From Clostridium algidicarnis DSM 15099 (lineage in GTDB: Bacteria > Bacillota > Clostridia > Clostridiales > Clostridiaceae): a stretch of DNA of 61,032 nucleotides. The stretch is taken from positions 1 through 61,032 of the forward strand of contig NZ_PTIS01000016.1 in assembly GCF_002934235.1 (NCBI RefSeq). The letters are read 5' to 3'. The position numbers and the translations under genes are program-made. The notes under the pieces were generated by a model, which was given only the letters and a program-made list of their open reading frames with translations, searched no databases and was not told where the DNA came from. This document shows positions 52,221 through 61,032 of this stretch, one piece after another. The first letter of the stretch is position 1; each line of letters opens with the position of its first letter.

Positions 52221-53318
52221 TTTATAAATATTTTGAAGATTGTTCATATATATATCTATATTATAGTTTTCAAACAAATATTTATATGCATTTTCCACCA
52301 TTATATTTCTTTCATCTTTTAAGTAATACATTTTCGTCATTGCTTCATAAAGACTTTTTTCATCTCTTGTTTTTAGTATTATGCCATTATAATTATCCTT
52401 AATAAGATTTTTCACACCTGCAACCGGGGTTGAAATCACTGGTATTTTCATTGCCATAGCTTCTAATACAGCCATAGGTAGTCCCTCTAGCTTTGAGGGT
52501 AATATAAATGTATCAAACATATTAAGATAGCTGTATACATCCTTTTGGTATCCTTCAAATAATACCTTTTTCTCTAGTCCATAATCTTTGACCATTGCCT
52601 CTAATCTTTCTCTCTCAGACCCATCTCCTACTATTACAAGCATACTTTCTGGTATCTTTTTAGATATCTCATTAAAACTATTTATCAAAAGGTCTACCCC
52701 TTTTATATCTAAAAGTCTTCCAAGAAAACCAAATACATAGGTATCATTTTTAATATTAAGCTTATGCCTCATTTCTTCCTTTGGAATTATGGATTTGCCC
52801 TTAAGTTCATTAAAATTAAAAGAATTATTTAATACCTTAATCTTATCTTTTGAAATCTTTTTATTATATTTTAGGTAGTGTTCTTTTACCATATCCGAAC
52901 AGGCAATGGACAATTTGTAGCTACCCCTATAAAATGCGTCTATATACTTTAATGGGGACATGCCTTCAAGCCAAGGATAAGAACTATGCATATGTGATAT
53001 AACTGGTATATTAAGGCCTTTAGATGCTATCCTAGCTGCTATTGATGCTTTAACGTCATGAGCATGCAAGATATCTATTGAACTTTCTTTTAAATAAGCT
53101 TTAAGTTTTTTTATTTCTCTAGGATTTAACGAACTAAGATCTGCCACGTAAGTTTTAATTCCTGCATTTTCGTATAAATCTTTAAGGTCTCCGCCTTTGC
53201 AAAGAGCAAAGGGCAAAAATCTTTCTTTATCTAAATTACTTTCAATATCTAAAACTACCTTTTCAGCACCACTTAATTTATCTGTAGTAACTACATGCAT
53301 GACTTTTAACTTTTCCAT
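52209..53318 (-). CDS. Family 4 glycosyltransferase
   Basis: A 369-residue GT-B retaining transferase using a nucleotide-sugar donor. The N-terminal acceptor domain starts MHVVTTDKLSGAEKVVLDIE and has DILHAHDVKASIAARIA. The donor domain has FGFLGRLLDIKGVDLLINSF, VIVGDGSERERLE, VLFEGYQKDVYSYLN and the E-x7-E motif in PSKLEGLPMAVLEAMAM. Such enzymes extend teichoic acid or capsule chains at the cytoplasmic face of the membrane. It sits between two LicD genes of the operon. The donor and acceptor are unknown. Confidence 0.92.
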   Translation of the reverse strand: MEKLKVMHVVTTDKLSGAEKVVLDIESNLDKERFLPFALCKGGDLKDLYENAGIKTYVADLSSLNPREIKKLKAYLKESSIDILHAHDVKASIAARIASKGLNIPVISHMHSSYPWLEGMSPLKYIDAFYRGSYKLSIACSDMVKEHYLKYNKKISKDKIKVLNNSFNFNELKGKSIIPKEEMRHKLNIKNDTYVFGFLGRLLDIKGVDLLINSFNEISKKIPESMLVIVGDGSERERLEAMVKDYGLEKKVLFEGYQKDVYSYLNMFDTFILPSKLEGLPMAVLEAMAMKIPVISTPVAGVKNLIKDNYNGIILKTRDEKSLYEAMTKMYYLKDERNIMVENAYKYLFENYNIDIYMNNLQNIYKNIV

Positions 53319-53384
53319 AGCACCCTCACCTTCTATTTAAATAAACTTTAAGATGCCTACATAATATAAGCACCTTAATTTATC

Positions 53385-54236
53385 TTACTCTTTAATTATT
53401 AGCTCTAAGTTATGCGGTATTCTTTCATTTTCAGGAGGTAACTCCATGTAATTTCCAAAAAGTTTAGTAAGATAGGCATCATAATTACCTGGTGCATAAA
53501 ATATGCCATCTTCAAATTGAATTTCTGTTAATGGAAATATATTTTTCTTTTCAGTATAAAAATTCCAATAGGCAACTTCCATTGAATACCCTATAATATC
53601 ATTGTCTGTGCCCTTAGATTTTTCTATATACTTATCTCTTTTATTATATATATAGTCAAAAACTTTTTTCTTTTCCATGAATGTAAATGGGAATAATACA
53701 ACCTTTGCAAAAAACTTTATAATATTTTTTATAAATATCTTTTTACTTTTAACCTTTTCGAAGGGCTCTTTTACTAAAATTAATGTTCTATAAGTAGAAT
53801 TAAACTTTTTCTTATACTTTAGATACTTATCTGTGTCAGTGTAATCATCCATTGGGAATATATCAATAAACAAGCCATTATGATAATTTCCTATCTTATA
53901 TTCTACAATTTCACTATTATTATCCCTAACCTTAGTCCATAGCATGTCATATTCTAAATCTGAATAATTAGTTTGTAAAAATAAGTGTTTAGGTAGCTTT
54001 TCCTTAGCTATAAGCTTAAATCTTTCATAGTCAGCTCTTGGCATTACAATATCTATATCATCATCCCAGGGTATGAAACCTTTATGCCTTGCCGCCCCTA
54101 AAAGAGTTCCCGAATCTAACCAATAGCTTATATGATTTTCCCTACACATTTTATCTACATCTTTTAATATTTCTAGCATCCTTCTTTGAGCCTTTTGCAA
54201 ATTACTGTCCTTAGTATTATCAGCCTTATTATCCAT
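53385..54236 (-). CDS. LicD family phosphotransferase (copy 2)
   Basis: A 283-residue LicD protein. HISYWLDSGTLLGAARHKGF, WDDDIDIVMPR, HLFLQTNYSDLEYD, HNGLFIDIFPMDDYTD and YLTKLFGNYMELPP show the metal-binding acidic motif and the usual domain. A Lys-rich hydrophobic stretch (about residues 150-190) is typical of membrane association. It is more like the copy at 54319-55311 than the one at 51183-52070 (shared WLDSGTLLGA), suggesting a local duplication. It is in the middle of the operon. Confidence 0.9.
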   Translation of the reverse strand: MDNKADNTKDSNLQKAQRRMLEILKDVDKMCRENHISYWLDSGTLLGAARHKGFIPWDDDIDIVMPRADYERFKLIAKEKLPKHLFLQTNYSDLEYDMLWTKVRDNNSEIVEYKIGNYHNGLFIDIFPMDDYTDTDKYLKYKKKFNSTYRTLILVKEPFEKVKSKKIFIKNIIKFFAKVVLFPFTFMEKKKVFDYIYNKRDKYIEKSKGTDNDIIGYSMEVAYWNFYTEKKNIFPLTEIQFEDGIFYAPGNYDAYLTKLFGNYMELPPENERIPHNLELIIKE

Positions 54237-54318
54237 TTTTACACCTCATAATCTTAAAAATATAGATTTAAACTTCTATCCAATATTTATTTTAAGAGTT
54301 TTATATTTCTTAGAACTT

Positions 54319-55311
54319 TTAATAATGAAATCCTCTATTAAGTTCTTCCTCTTCTTCTTTTGTTAATACAGATTTTAAACTAAGGTTGTGGTAGACCTGC
54401 TTGTCTACCTTTGGTATTTGCATATAAGTATTTCCATAAGATTCAATAAGCACAGCTTCTGTATTATTAGGTACGCTAAACTCGCCATCTTCAAACTTTA
54501 ACTTTTTAGTAACCGGCATAATATCTTCTGCTTTAACCATTGGATCCCAATTTAAAACCTCGGTACCATAACCATAATTAGTCTTAGGATTAGTTTTCAT
54601 ACTTTCTATTCTTTTATCTTTAGATTTTAAATTCATCTCATATATTTTATTATAATCAAATATAGCAAATACAAAAAACACTATTTTTAAAAGAATCTTA
54701 ATTATATTTTTAGGAAAATTCATTCCCTTAAAAAATGGCTTTTTTAAGGGGGCATTTATAGCTTGTACTTTTATATATAAAAGCCTGTGTATCTTCTCAT
54801 AAAAAACTCTCTTAAAAAAGTTATCTGAATAAGAATCCATTGGGAAAATATCGATATAAAAGCCTTGATGATATTTAGCATCTTCTGATAAAACTATCTT
54901 ACTTTTTCTATCCTTTATTTGAGTCCATGTATTTCCTGCAAATTCTGTAGTATCTAGGTTTTGTACATATAGATCATCTGGAAGTTCCTCTTTTGCAATT
55001 TTTAAGAACTTCTCGTAGTCTTCCCTTGGCATAGCTATATCTATATCATCATCCCAGGGTATAAAACCCTTATGTCTAAATGCTCCAAGTAATGTGCCTG
55101 AATCTAGCCAATAAGTCAGTGAATTTTCATCACAAATATAGGCTACTATTTTTAATATTCTAAGAAGGATTAGCTGACATTGTCTAAGCTCAGTCTCCTC
55201 TAAATTTTCTAATCTTTTATCTGGAAACAATTCATCGAAATCAACCTTATGCTGGGTTTTTATACCTTCTTCAATATTTTCTTTAAGTTTTTCCTTATAT
55301 ACTAATTCCAT
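54319..55311 (-). CDS. LicD family phosphotransferase (copy 1)
   Basis: A 330-residue LicD protein with an N-terminal extension of about 35 residues. LTYWLDSGTLLGAFRHKGF, WDDDIDIAMPR, DLYVQNLDTTEFAG, YHQGFYIDIFPMDSY and LIESYGNTYMQIPK are visible. The conserved acidic DDDID motif and the IDIFPMD block support an active transferase. It is separated from the next LicD gene by 82 bases. The extension (residues 1-40, ENIEEGIKTQHKVDFDELFP) has no match I know. Confidence 0.9.
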   Translation of the reverse strand: MELVYKEKLKENIEEGIKTQHKVDFDELFPDKRLENLEETELRQCQLILLRILKIVAYICDENSLTYWLDSGTLLGAFRHKGFIPWDDDIDIAMPREDYEKFLKIAKEELPDDLYVQNLDTTEFAGNTWTQIKDRKSKIVLSEDAKYHQGFYIDIFPMDSYSDNFFKRVFYEKIHRLLYIKVQAINAPLKKPFFKGMNFPKNIIKILLKIVFFVFAIFDYNKIYEMNLKSKDKRIESMKTNPKTNYGYGTEVLNWDPMVKAEDIMPVTKKLKFEDGEFSVPNNTEAVLIESYGNTYMQIPKVDKQVYHNLSLKSVLTKEEEEELNRGFHY

Positions 55312-55367
55312 ATATATACCCTCTTTATATTTATTAGTTTAATATTATATATAATATAACCTATAAA

Positions 55368-56456
55368 CTACAATTTCATAAACAAATTATAATAATCTTC
55401 TTTAATCTTATCCCAATGAAATAACTCTCTGGCCTTTTCGTAGCCCTTTTGATTTATATCATCATATCTTAAGCTATCTAATATTAATAAAGACAAATCA
55501 TCTTTATTCTTATTATAAAATCCAACTTCATCCTGGTTAAAATATTTTGCAATAGGAAGACTTGATGATATTATAACATGTTTTTTATGAAGTAGTGACT
55601 CTACTATAGACATACCAAAAGTTTCAAACTCACTTATTTGAATAAATACATCCATTTCCTCATAAATATTATTGATCATATTAGTATCTACATATCCTGT
55701 AAACACTATGTGGGCATAATTTTTATATTTTTCCATTATGCTTATAGAATACTCACTATCCTTTTCTCCTGTTACTAACAAACAAGAGTTTTCATAAAGC
55801 TCTTTATTATTTATAAAGCTTTCTAAAATTGTATCTATGTTTTTTATCTTCCTTACTCCTACAGTAAATAATATGTTTTTATCTGCTTCAATATTATAAA
55901 GACTTCTTATATCTATCTTTTCTTTTATGGGTATTATGCTTACCCCATTATTTATAACTTCAATATTTTCTTCTAAAAGCGAAGGATAATACTTTAACAC
56001 TTCTAATTTTAAGTCTTTGGAAACAGCTATTATTTTATCACATCTTTTTAAGAAAACTCTTTCAATAAAAACATGCCTTTCCTTAAAGGATCCATTTATA
56101 ACTTTTTCTTTTTTAACCAGTCCATGCATTGTATAAACTATCTTAACCTTGTGCTTGAACTTAAGGTAGGTAGCGTATAGTGCAATGGATGAATGATACC
56201 TTGCAATATAGATGATCTTTATATCTTTATCATTTATATAAGAAGAGATGTGCTTTAAATCTCCTCTTGCTTCTTTTTCATTTACATTTTCAAATTCTAC
56301 CTTTTCACCTGGTGATTCATTTGTCTGTAATCCATAAAAATAAAAGTTTTCTTTATCTTTAGAAAGTCTATTATAAAGAATATTTCCTATTTTTTGAGGC
56401 GCTGAGGTTATATCTTCTTCATTATCCCATCTTACCCCTATAAATAATACATTCAT
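55368..56456 (-). CDS. Family 4 glycosyltransferase (capsule/teichoic type)
   Basis: A 362-residue GT-B transferase. IIYIARYHSSIALYATYLKF and VYTMHGLVKKEK, DKIIAVSKDL, NNGVSIIPIKEK (GT4 linker), NILFTVGVRKIKNID, VFTGYVDTNMINNIYEEMDV and QISEFETFGMSIVESL (E-x7-E) are recognisable. ATG 56456 gives MNVLFIGVRW and follows GAGGTGAAGTTA; a GTG at 56465 starts the longer frame. It overlaps the polymerase/ligase gene end by a few bases if the longer start is used, so co-translation is likely. Confidence 0.9.
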   Translation of the reverse strand: MNVLFIGVRWDNEEDITSAPQKIGNILYNRLSKDKENFYFYGLQTNESPGEKVEFENVNEKEARGDLKHISSYINDKDIKIIYIARYHSSIALYATYLKFKHKVKIVYTMHGLVKKEKVINGSFKERHVFIERVFLKRCDKIIAVSKDLKLEVLKYYPSLLEENIEVINNGVSIIPIKEKIDIRSLYNIEADKNILFTVGVRKIKNIDTILESFINNKELYENSCLLVTGEKDSEYSISIMEKYKNYAHIVFTGYVDTNMINNIYEEMDVFIQISEFETFGMSIVESLLHKKHVIISSSLPIAKYFNQDEVGFYNKNKDDLSLLILDSLRYDDINQKGYEKARELFHWDKIKEDYYNLFMKL

Positions 56457-56461
56457 TAACT

Positions 56462-57811
56462 TCACCTCTGTCTTTTTGTTAAAAGGGTGCTTCCATAGCC
56501 CAATACAAAGTTAGTTATTATAGACATAAATCCTATTTCCCCAATATATACCTCTTCCATTTGCATATACATAAATATTACAGCTAATAAAATAATTATA
56601 ATGGAAGATTCCATGTCTATTTCTCTACGTTTTATCATATTAATAGTAAGTTTTAGCGGTATAGCAAAATACATTGCTAAAAATAGTACAAGTCCAAGCA
56701 TCCCATTAGATGCAAAATATCTAACTAAAGTGTTATGGTAACTTATTCTATCTACCCCTTCACTTCTTTCACTTATAACATTAACTACATCTATTCTATC
56801 CAAAATATTATATTTTAATCCATCTCCAAAATAAATGTATTCTGTGTAATTATCACCTACAGCCTTCCATATAATATTTCTATTATTGAATCCCTTGCTG
56901 TTTTTTTCTTTTAGCATATCATCTGCTGTTCTTTCTTCTGAAACATAATCTTTATTAAGCAACCTATTTATGTATCCTCTATATTCTGGAAGCTTTATAA
57001 TAGAAAACATTATTAAGTTACATACTATAAGTAGTATAACATTATTTTTAGAAAATATTTTAACTAATAATTCTTTCTTTTTAACCAAAAGGAGAATAAA
57101 AATGAATACAAAATATGCAATTAAAGCTACAATACTTGTTCTAGCTACTGTTAAATAAATCATGTACATTTGAAATATTAATAAAAAAGCTGTATATTTA
57201 TTGCTCTTTTTATTTAATCCTTCTATGAATAAATTAAAGCCACATATAATTGATATAAAAAGATAGGTTCCAAATCCATTTACGTTTCCATACATAGCCG
57301 CTGGATTATAAGAAGGCCAATCACTTATAACTACTCCAAAAATCTTGTTAGATAAAGTTATGAATTGATATAGTCCTACCAATGAATGGAATACACCTAG
57401 TATGAATATAAATTTTGATATATTATGTATTAAAATCTTTTTATTTTCTTTTGTTATATTATCAATGTAAATTTCAGTTAAAATTATATAAAATATAATC
57501 ATAAACCAAATTTTGAATGTATATAATAAAGAGCCTCTTCCCTGATAATTATATAAGTAACTTATGCTAACCCATACAGAATATAAAATGAGAAGTATAT
57601 TATATTTATTAGTTACTAGCTTTTTTATATCTATATTCCCTCTAAAATCTTTTAGGATTAAAAATGCATAGGTAAATGATAATACGAAAAACCCTATCCA
57701 AAAAGCTTTCATTCCTACATAATCTAATGAATACCATCCTGTGGTTGATACAAATAATATAATTATGGGTATAAGTGTCTCTATATACGAATTTTTATTT
57801 TTACTGGTCAA
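56462..57811 (-). CDS. O-antigen ligase/polymerase family membrane protein
   Basis: A 449-residue protein with about 11 membrane helices and a large outer loop (about residues 270-365), containing RNIIWKAVGDNYTEYIYFGDG and ISYHNTLVRYFASNGMLGLV. The HNTLVRYFASNG segment is the usual Wzy/WaaL-type signature. It would polymerise or ligate lipid-linked glycan outside the membrane. It is the first gene of the LicD operon behind a consensus promoter, so the operon makes its own polymerase or ligase. Which of the two activities it has is unclear. Confidence 0.85.
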   Translation of the reverse strand: MTSKNKNSYIETLIPIIILFVSTTGWYSLDYVGMKAFWIGFFVLSFTYAFLILKDFRGNIDIKKLVTNKYNILLILYSVWVSISYLYNYQGRGSLLYTFKIWFMIIFYIILTEIYIDNITKENKKILIHNISKFIFILGVFHSLVGLYQFITLSNKIFGVVISDWPSYNPAAMYGNVNGFGTYLFISIICGFNLFIEGLNKKSNKYTAFLLIFQMYMIYLTVARTSIVALIAYFVFIFILLLVKKKELLVKIFSKNNVILLIVCNLIMFSIIKLPEYRGYINRLLNKDYVSEERTADDMLKEKNSKGFNNRNIIWKAVGDNYTEYIYFGDGLKYNILDRIDVVNVISERSEGVDRISYHNTLVRYFASNGMLGLVLFLAMYFAIPLKLTINMIKRREIDMESSIIIILLAVIFMYMQMEEVYIGEIGFMSIITNFVLGYGSTLLTKRQR

Positions 57812-57891
57812 TCCAGCACCTCCTAGTTATATGAAAGTTTATATTCCAATTTATAATCCTATCACGATAGTTAATTTTGTGCAATAAATAG

Positions 57892-57920
57892 AGTATATAA
57901 ATAATTAAATTTACTGTCAA
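57892..57920 (-). promoter_or_regulatory. Promoter of the LicD operon
   Basis: TTGACA (6 of 6), 17 bases, TATACT (5 of 6) on the minus strand. The palindrome CTATC-AC-GATAG (57859-57870) lies 22-33 bases past the -10 box and may be an operator. The plus-strand gene beyond the 318-base gap has a TATAAT (58047-58052) but no clear -35. Confidence 0.75.
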
Positions 57921-58129
57921 GTAATAAAACTTTTATTGGATATTATACCTATTAATGCGGCCATAATCCACTAATCCGTTTCACATTTTTAATATATTTT
58001 ATACAAACGTTACTAATTTGTAATTTTTCTCATGTTATTTTAGGTTTATAATAGTAAAGGGTATTTACTTAGTTTTATTTTGAATTATAATATTCATTTA
58101 TGATTTCCTCACTTATTGGAGGTGTTAAT

Positions 58130-58954
58130 GTGGAAACTAAAAATAGCACAAAGTCTTCTCATCATAAAATTTTGCTATTAATAACCTTTTCTCTTATATT
58201 TGTTTCAATTATATCCTTTACGTTTTATCAAAAATTTGAAGATAAAATACCTGTTTTGATGTATCATTCTGTTCAAGAAACTAAGGTTTCTGAAATAACT
58301 ATAAGTAAAAAATATTTTGTAAAACAACTAAAGTATTTAAAAGCTAACGGTTTTAAAACTTTAACTTTAGATGAGCTATACGACCATCTAAATACTGGAA
58401 AAAAGATTCCTAGAAAAAGCGTAGTATTAACCTTTGATGATGGGTACAAAGATAATTACACCATAGTATATCCTCTACTAAAGCAGTATGGATTTAAAGC
58501 TACTGTTTTTGTACAAACTGATAAAACAGATAAAGATGATTATTTTTTAACCTCTTCCCAGATTAAAGAGTTAAGTGAAAATGGAGTGGAAATAGGATCA
58601 CATACCGTAACCCATAGGGACCTTTCTACTTTATCTAACGAGGATCAAGAAAAAGAGTTATCAGACTCAAAGATTGTTCTAGAAAAAATATTAGGTAAAC
58701 CTGTTAACTACATAGCTTATCCTTACGGTTCTTGTAATGATGAGTCAAAAAAGATAGCCAAGAACTTAGGTTATAAGGGAGCTATAGGCATCTTAGACCA
58801 ATATACTAGTGAGGATACTGATGTGTTTGAAATCAGTAGGAGAGCAGTTATTGAAGATATGGACAACTTTCTTGGTAAAGTTGAAAAAAATAATTATTAT
58901 ATGGGAAAGTATAAATTTAGAAAGCTTAGAAGAATAATATTATCTAAATTTTAA
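58130..58954 (+). CDS. Membrane-anchored polysaccharide deacetylase
   Basis: A 274-residue carbohydrate esterase 4 enzyme. An uncleaved anchor (about residues 13-35: ILLLITFSLIFVSIISFTFY) is followed by the catalytic domain: PVLMYHSVQ, SVVLTFDDGYKDNY (catalytic Asp and metal Asp), ATVFVQTDKTD, GVEIGSHTVTHRDLSTLS (metal His residues) and IAYPYGSCNDE. It probably deacetylates peptidoglycan GlcNAc or surface glycan outside the cell, which protects against lysozyme. The start is GTG 58130 with GGAGG seven bases upstream; the longer frame from 58100 has none. Confidence 0.9.
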   Translation: METKNSTKSSHHKILLLITFSLIFVSIISFTFYQKFEDKIPVLMYHSVQETKVSEITISKKYFVKQLKYLKANGFKTLTLDELYDHLNTGKKIPRKSVVLTFDDGYKDNYTIVYPLLKQYGFKATVFVQTDKTDKDDYFLTSSQIKELSENGVEIGSHTVTHRDLSTLSNEDQEKELSDSKIVLEKILGKPVNYIAYPYGSCNDESKKIAKNLGYKGAIGILDQYTSEDTDVFEISRRAVIEDMDNFLGKVEKNNYYMGKYKFRKLRRIILSKF

Positions 58955-58995
58955 TTTCTATTAAAGACCTTACAGATTATATTTAAATACTTAAC

Positions 58996-59030
58996 CAAAA
59001 AAAGTGCCTTTATATAAAGACACTTTTTAT
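58996..59030. terminator. Bidirectional terminator
   Basis: AAAAAAGTG ... CACTTTTT stem, with inner CTTTATATAAAG, flanked by A and T runs. It separates the deacetylase (+) and parvulin (-) genes. Confidence 0.75.
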
Positions 59031-59070
59031 TTTTTTAATTGTTTTTGTTACTTATCTTCGTTTCTTTTAA

Positions 59071-59817
59071 TTATTTCTCATATTCTACATTATATTTTAC
59101 TTTTAATTCTTCTGTCATGTCCATATATTTTTTGTTTTGTTTTTCTTGAAGAAGATTATCTTTTATAACATCTTTAACTTCTTCTAATGATTTAACTTTA
59201 GGGTCTGACTTTTCTTCAGTTTTTATAATGTGGTATCCAAATTGAGTTTGTACAGGCTCACTTACTTCTCCAACATTTAACTTAAATGCTGCTTCTTCAA
59301 ATTCAGGAACCATTTTCCCTCTTGTAAAGCTTCCAAGATCTCCACCGTTTTGGCTAGATGGACAAGATGAGTATTTTCTTGCAGCGTCTTCAAAACTTAA
59401 TCCTTCTGCCATTTCTTTTTCTATTTCCTTAGCTTTTTCTAAAGATTCTACTAAAATATGTTTAGCACTTACTGATTCTTCTTCTTTAAACATATTATTA
59501 TTTTCAGCATAAAATGATGCTATTTCTTCATCTGTAATAGGCATTTCAGCTAAAACTCTAGCTATAGTAAATTGAGTTAATAACTCTTTTTCCATCTTCT
59601 TTGCATGCTCTACAAATTCCTTATCATTATCAAATCCTAATTCTTTTCCATGCTTATACATAAGTTCAAAAGAAATTATTTGCTCTAATAATTGTTTTCT
59701 TCCAATCTCTGAATCTATGTAAGCTTGCCTTTCTTGTGGAAATCTCTTCATTGTTTCTTCTACATCATTTTGAGTAATGCTTATTTCCCCAACTCTAGCT
59801 AAAACTTTATTCTCCAT
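59071..59817 (-). CDS. Parvulin-type peptidyl-prolyl isomerase, cytoplasmic
   Basis: A 248-residue SurA/PrsA-like chaperone. An N-terminal chaperone segment (about residues 1-110, starting ARVGEISITQNDVEETM) precedes a parvulin domain: VSAKHILVESLEKAKEIEKE, FEDAARKYSSCPSSQNGGDL, SFTRGKMVPEFEEAAF and VSEPVQTQFGYHIIKTE. Unlike PrsA it has no signal peptide or lipobox, so it probably folds proteins in the cytoplasm. It is a single gene convergent with the deacetylase gene. Confidence 0.92.
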   Translation of the reverse strand: MENKVLARVGEISITQNDVEETMKRFPQERQAYIDSEIGRKQLLEQIISFELMYKHGKELGFDNDKEFVEHAKKMEKELLTQFTIARVLAEMPITDEEIASFYAENNNMFKEEESVSAKHILVESLEKAKEIEKEMAEGLSFEDAARKYSSCPSSQNGGDLGSFTRGKMVPEFEEAAFKLNVGEVSEPVQTQFGYHIIKTEEKSDPKVKSLEEVKDVIKDNLLQEKQNKKYMDMTEELKVKYNVEYEK

Positions 59818-59950
59818 AATAACTCTCCTTAAAATAAGATTATTTCGCCTTAAATTGTTGCGATACTACTATATTACCATAAAGGCTGTAGTGTTTTAAA
59901 GAAGAATCAGAAAGAATACGTAAAACATGTATAGACCTTAGTTTTATGTA

Positions 59951-59995
59951 ATTCCACTAAATTCTATTTAATTCTATTTAATTCTATTTAATTAC
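59951..59995. repeat. Tandem 10-mer repeat
   Basis: The unit ATTCTATTTA occurs three times in exact tandem (59961-59990), with degenerate copies on either side. It lies in the 319-base gap between divergent genes (59818-60136), where I see no gene. Confidence 0.7.
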
Positions 59996-60136
59996 ATTTT
60001 TATATTAAACCTATGTACATCCTTCTAATTAGATGTAGTAATTCCCTATTGTCCTACACAACCTCATAGGAACATTGTATCTATTATGTACATAGTTTTA
60101 TACTTAATACGTGAAAGTTTTACTTTCAACTAAGGG

Positions 60137-60880
60137 GTGATTAATATTACAAGCGGTATATATGTAGATTTAGATAAAACTACCCCTAGGTACGGATGTA
60201 CCTATTGCAACAGGTGTAATAGTCTTTTTGGTGTTAGCTTGTGCAAAATTAAGAACAGAGGATGTTGTTTTTATTTTCCTAAATTTTATTTAGTAGATCT
60301 TCACAATATGTGCAAGAGCATAGATGGACTACAAACATTACATAGTATAGTAAATAATCCTGGTACCGTACTCCATGAATACTACATTCATGCTAAGGGA
60401 TACTTTGATAAGGAAGGCTATGAAAACTACATGTCTAATAACCATTTTGATATTGATTCCTATTCAAATAACAATTTTAAAATGGTTATCAATGAAGCTA
60501 ATTTATCTAATGAGTTAACGAAGATTAAAGATAAGACTATGTTTTTTAGATGTTGTCCTTTTGTTAAAGAAGGATATGGTTGTACTATACCAGCAAAATA
60601 TAGGACATATGTATGTAACTTCTTTTTATGTAATGAGGTAATTGACTCTATAAAAGAATTGGATAATTACGATGTTTACGTAAGAGAAAGAGAACGATAT
60701 ATGCGATGGTTAGACTTTGAAAATCAAAACTTAGAGCATATACTAAGAGAAAATCATCTGAGCCTTTCAAGTAATCTAGAGGGTGTTATTAAGGCACTAC
60801 AAGAATTACCTAAAGAAGACTATGAATTTCCTAAGTTGCCTCCAATAATAACCAGTGATAACTTACCTAAAAATGCTTAA
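60137..60880 (+). CDS. YkgJ-like cysteine-cluster protein
   Basis: A 247-residue protein with two Cys-rich blocks: CTYCNRCNSLFGVSLC near the N-terminus (Cys ~20-36) and RCCPFVKEGYGCTIPAK with YVCNFFLC at about residues 140-165. This is the layout of the YkgJ-type cysteine-cluster (zinc or Fe-S binding) family; the second block has the C-P-x-C-type motif of that family. The function is unknown. The only start available in frame with a ribosome site is GTG 60137, but the AAGGGG core is very close to it, so the start is uncertain. It is a single gene followed by a shared terminator. Confidence 0.72.
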   Translation: MINITSGIYVDLDKTTPRYGCTYCNRCNSLFGVSLCKIKNRGCCFYFPKFYLVDLHNMCKSIDGLQTLHSIVNNPGTVLHEYYIHAKGYFDKEGYENYMSNNHFDIDSYSNNNFKMVINEANLSNELTKIKDKTMFFRCCPFVKEGYGCTIPAKYRTYVCNFFLCNEVIDSIKELDNYDVYVRERERYMRWLDFENQNLEHILRENHLSLSSNLEGVIKALQELPKEDYEFPKLPPIITSDNLPKNA

Positions 60881-60905
60881 TTTAATATAAATATTATGCA
60901 AATAT

Positions 60906-60933
60906 AAAAAGCCTAGTATTAACTAGGCTTTTT
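60906..60933. terminator. Bidirectional terminator
   Basis: AAAAAGCCTAGT and ACTAGGCTTTTT with a 4-base loop, flanked by T runs. It is shared by the Cys-cluster gene (+) and tRNA-Phe (-). Confidence 0.9.
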
Positions 60934-60937
60934 ATGA

Positions 60938-61013
<76 letters not shown>

Positions 61014-61032
61014 AAAGTTTTCACCCGGCGAC

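Noticed and set aside
61014-61032. Partial second tRNA at the right edge
   Set aside because: Nineteen bases upstream of tRNA-Phe are too few to identify a gene.

Overview
The window is AT-rich (by eye about 70% A+T), uses purine-rich ribosome binding sites and near-consensus sigma-A promoters (TTGACA-17-TATAAT), and encodes an AbrB-type regulator, YvrJ, DUF1836, an FeFe-hydrogenase and an IscA/HesB-like selenoprotein. Together these point to a Clostridium-type anaerobic Firmicute; I cannot name the species. No rRNA, CRISPR array or intact insertion sequence is visible.

Layout. 0.2-5.9 kb: an accessory patch with three proteins of unknown function (one with a C-terminal phospholipase-D-like domain), galE, and a broken sugar epimerase. 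6-19.4 kb: a surface-glycan locus read leftwards from a promoter at about 19.45 kb. It holds a membrane-bound nucleotide-sugar dehydratase, an initiating sugar-phosphate transferase, an N-formyltransferase, a carbohydrate deacetylase, an SDR enzyme, glycosyltransferases, a polymerase, a flippase, and nonulosonic-acid synthase plus a cytidylyltransferase-PseG fusion. 19.9-21.6 kb: a YihY/BrkB membrane protein and a small sigma factor. 21.9-31 kb: a dTDP-L-rhamnose locus (rfbA, B, C, D) that also contains a second flippase and a giant cell-wall amidase with eight repeats. 31.4-40 kb: an LCP ligase, a PAS/GGDEF/EAL protein, an aldose epimerase-like protein, a nuclease-DinG helicase fusion and a VanX-type dipeptidase.

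40.1-49.5 kb: mostly small and housekeeping genes. The notable one is a HesB/IscA-like selenoprotein at 40105-40413 whose in-frame TGA is followed by a good bacterial SECIS hairpin and whose consensus promoter carries a CCCCTAGGGG palindrome. YvrJ, DUF1836, transaldolase, AbrB, rsmI, a tRNA/rRNA-type methyltransferase, an NlpC/P60 hydrolase, a FemAB transferase and tRNA-Pro follow. 49.7-51.1 kb: an FeFe-hydrogenase. 51.2-57.8 kb: a six-gene operon with three LicD proteins, two GT4 glycosyltransferases and an O-antigen ligase-like protein, behind a strong promoter. 58.1-61 kb: a polysaccharide deacetylase, a cytoplasmic parvulin, a cysteine-cluster protein and tRNA-Phe.

Read as a whole, most of the window builds, exports, attaches and remodels cell-surface polymers: a nonulosonate-containing Wzx/Wzy-type polysaccharide, a rhamnose-containing polymer, LicD-decorated glycans, an LCP ligase for anchoring, and several wall hydrolases. 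The clearest unusual items are the selenoprotein gene with its own regulatory region (hidden from ordinary ORF calling by its TGA) and the three-gene unknown module at the left end.
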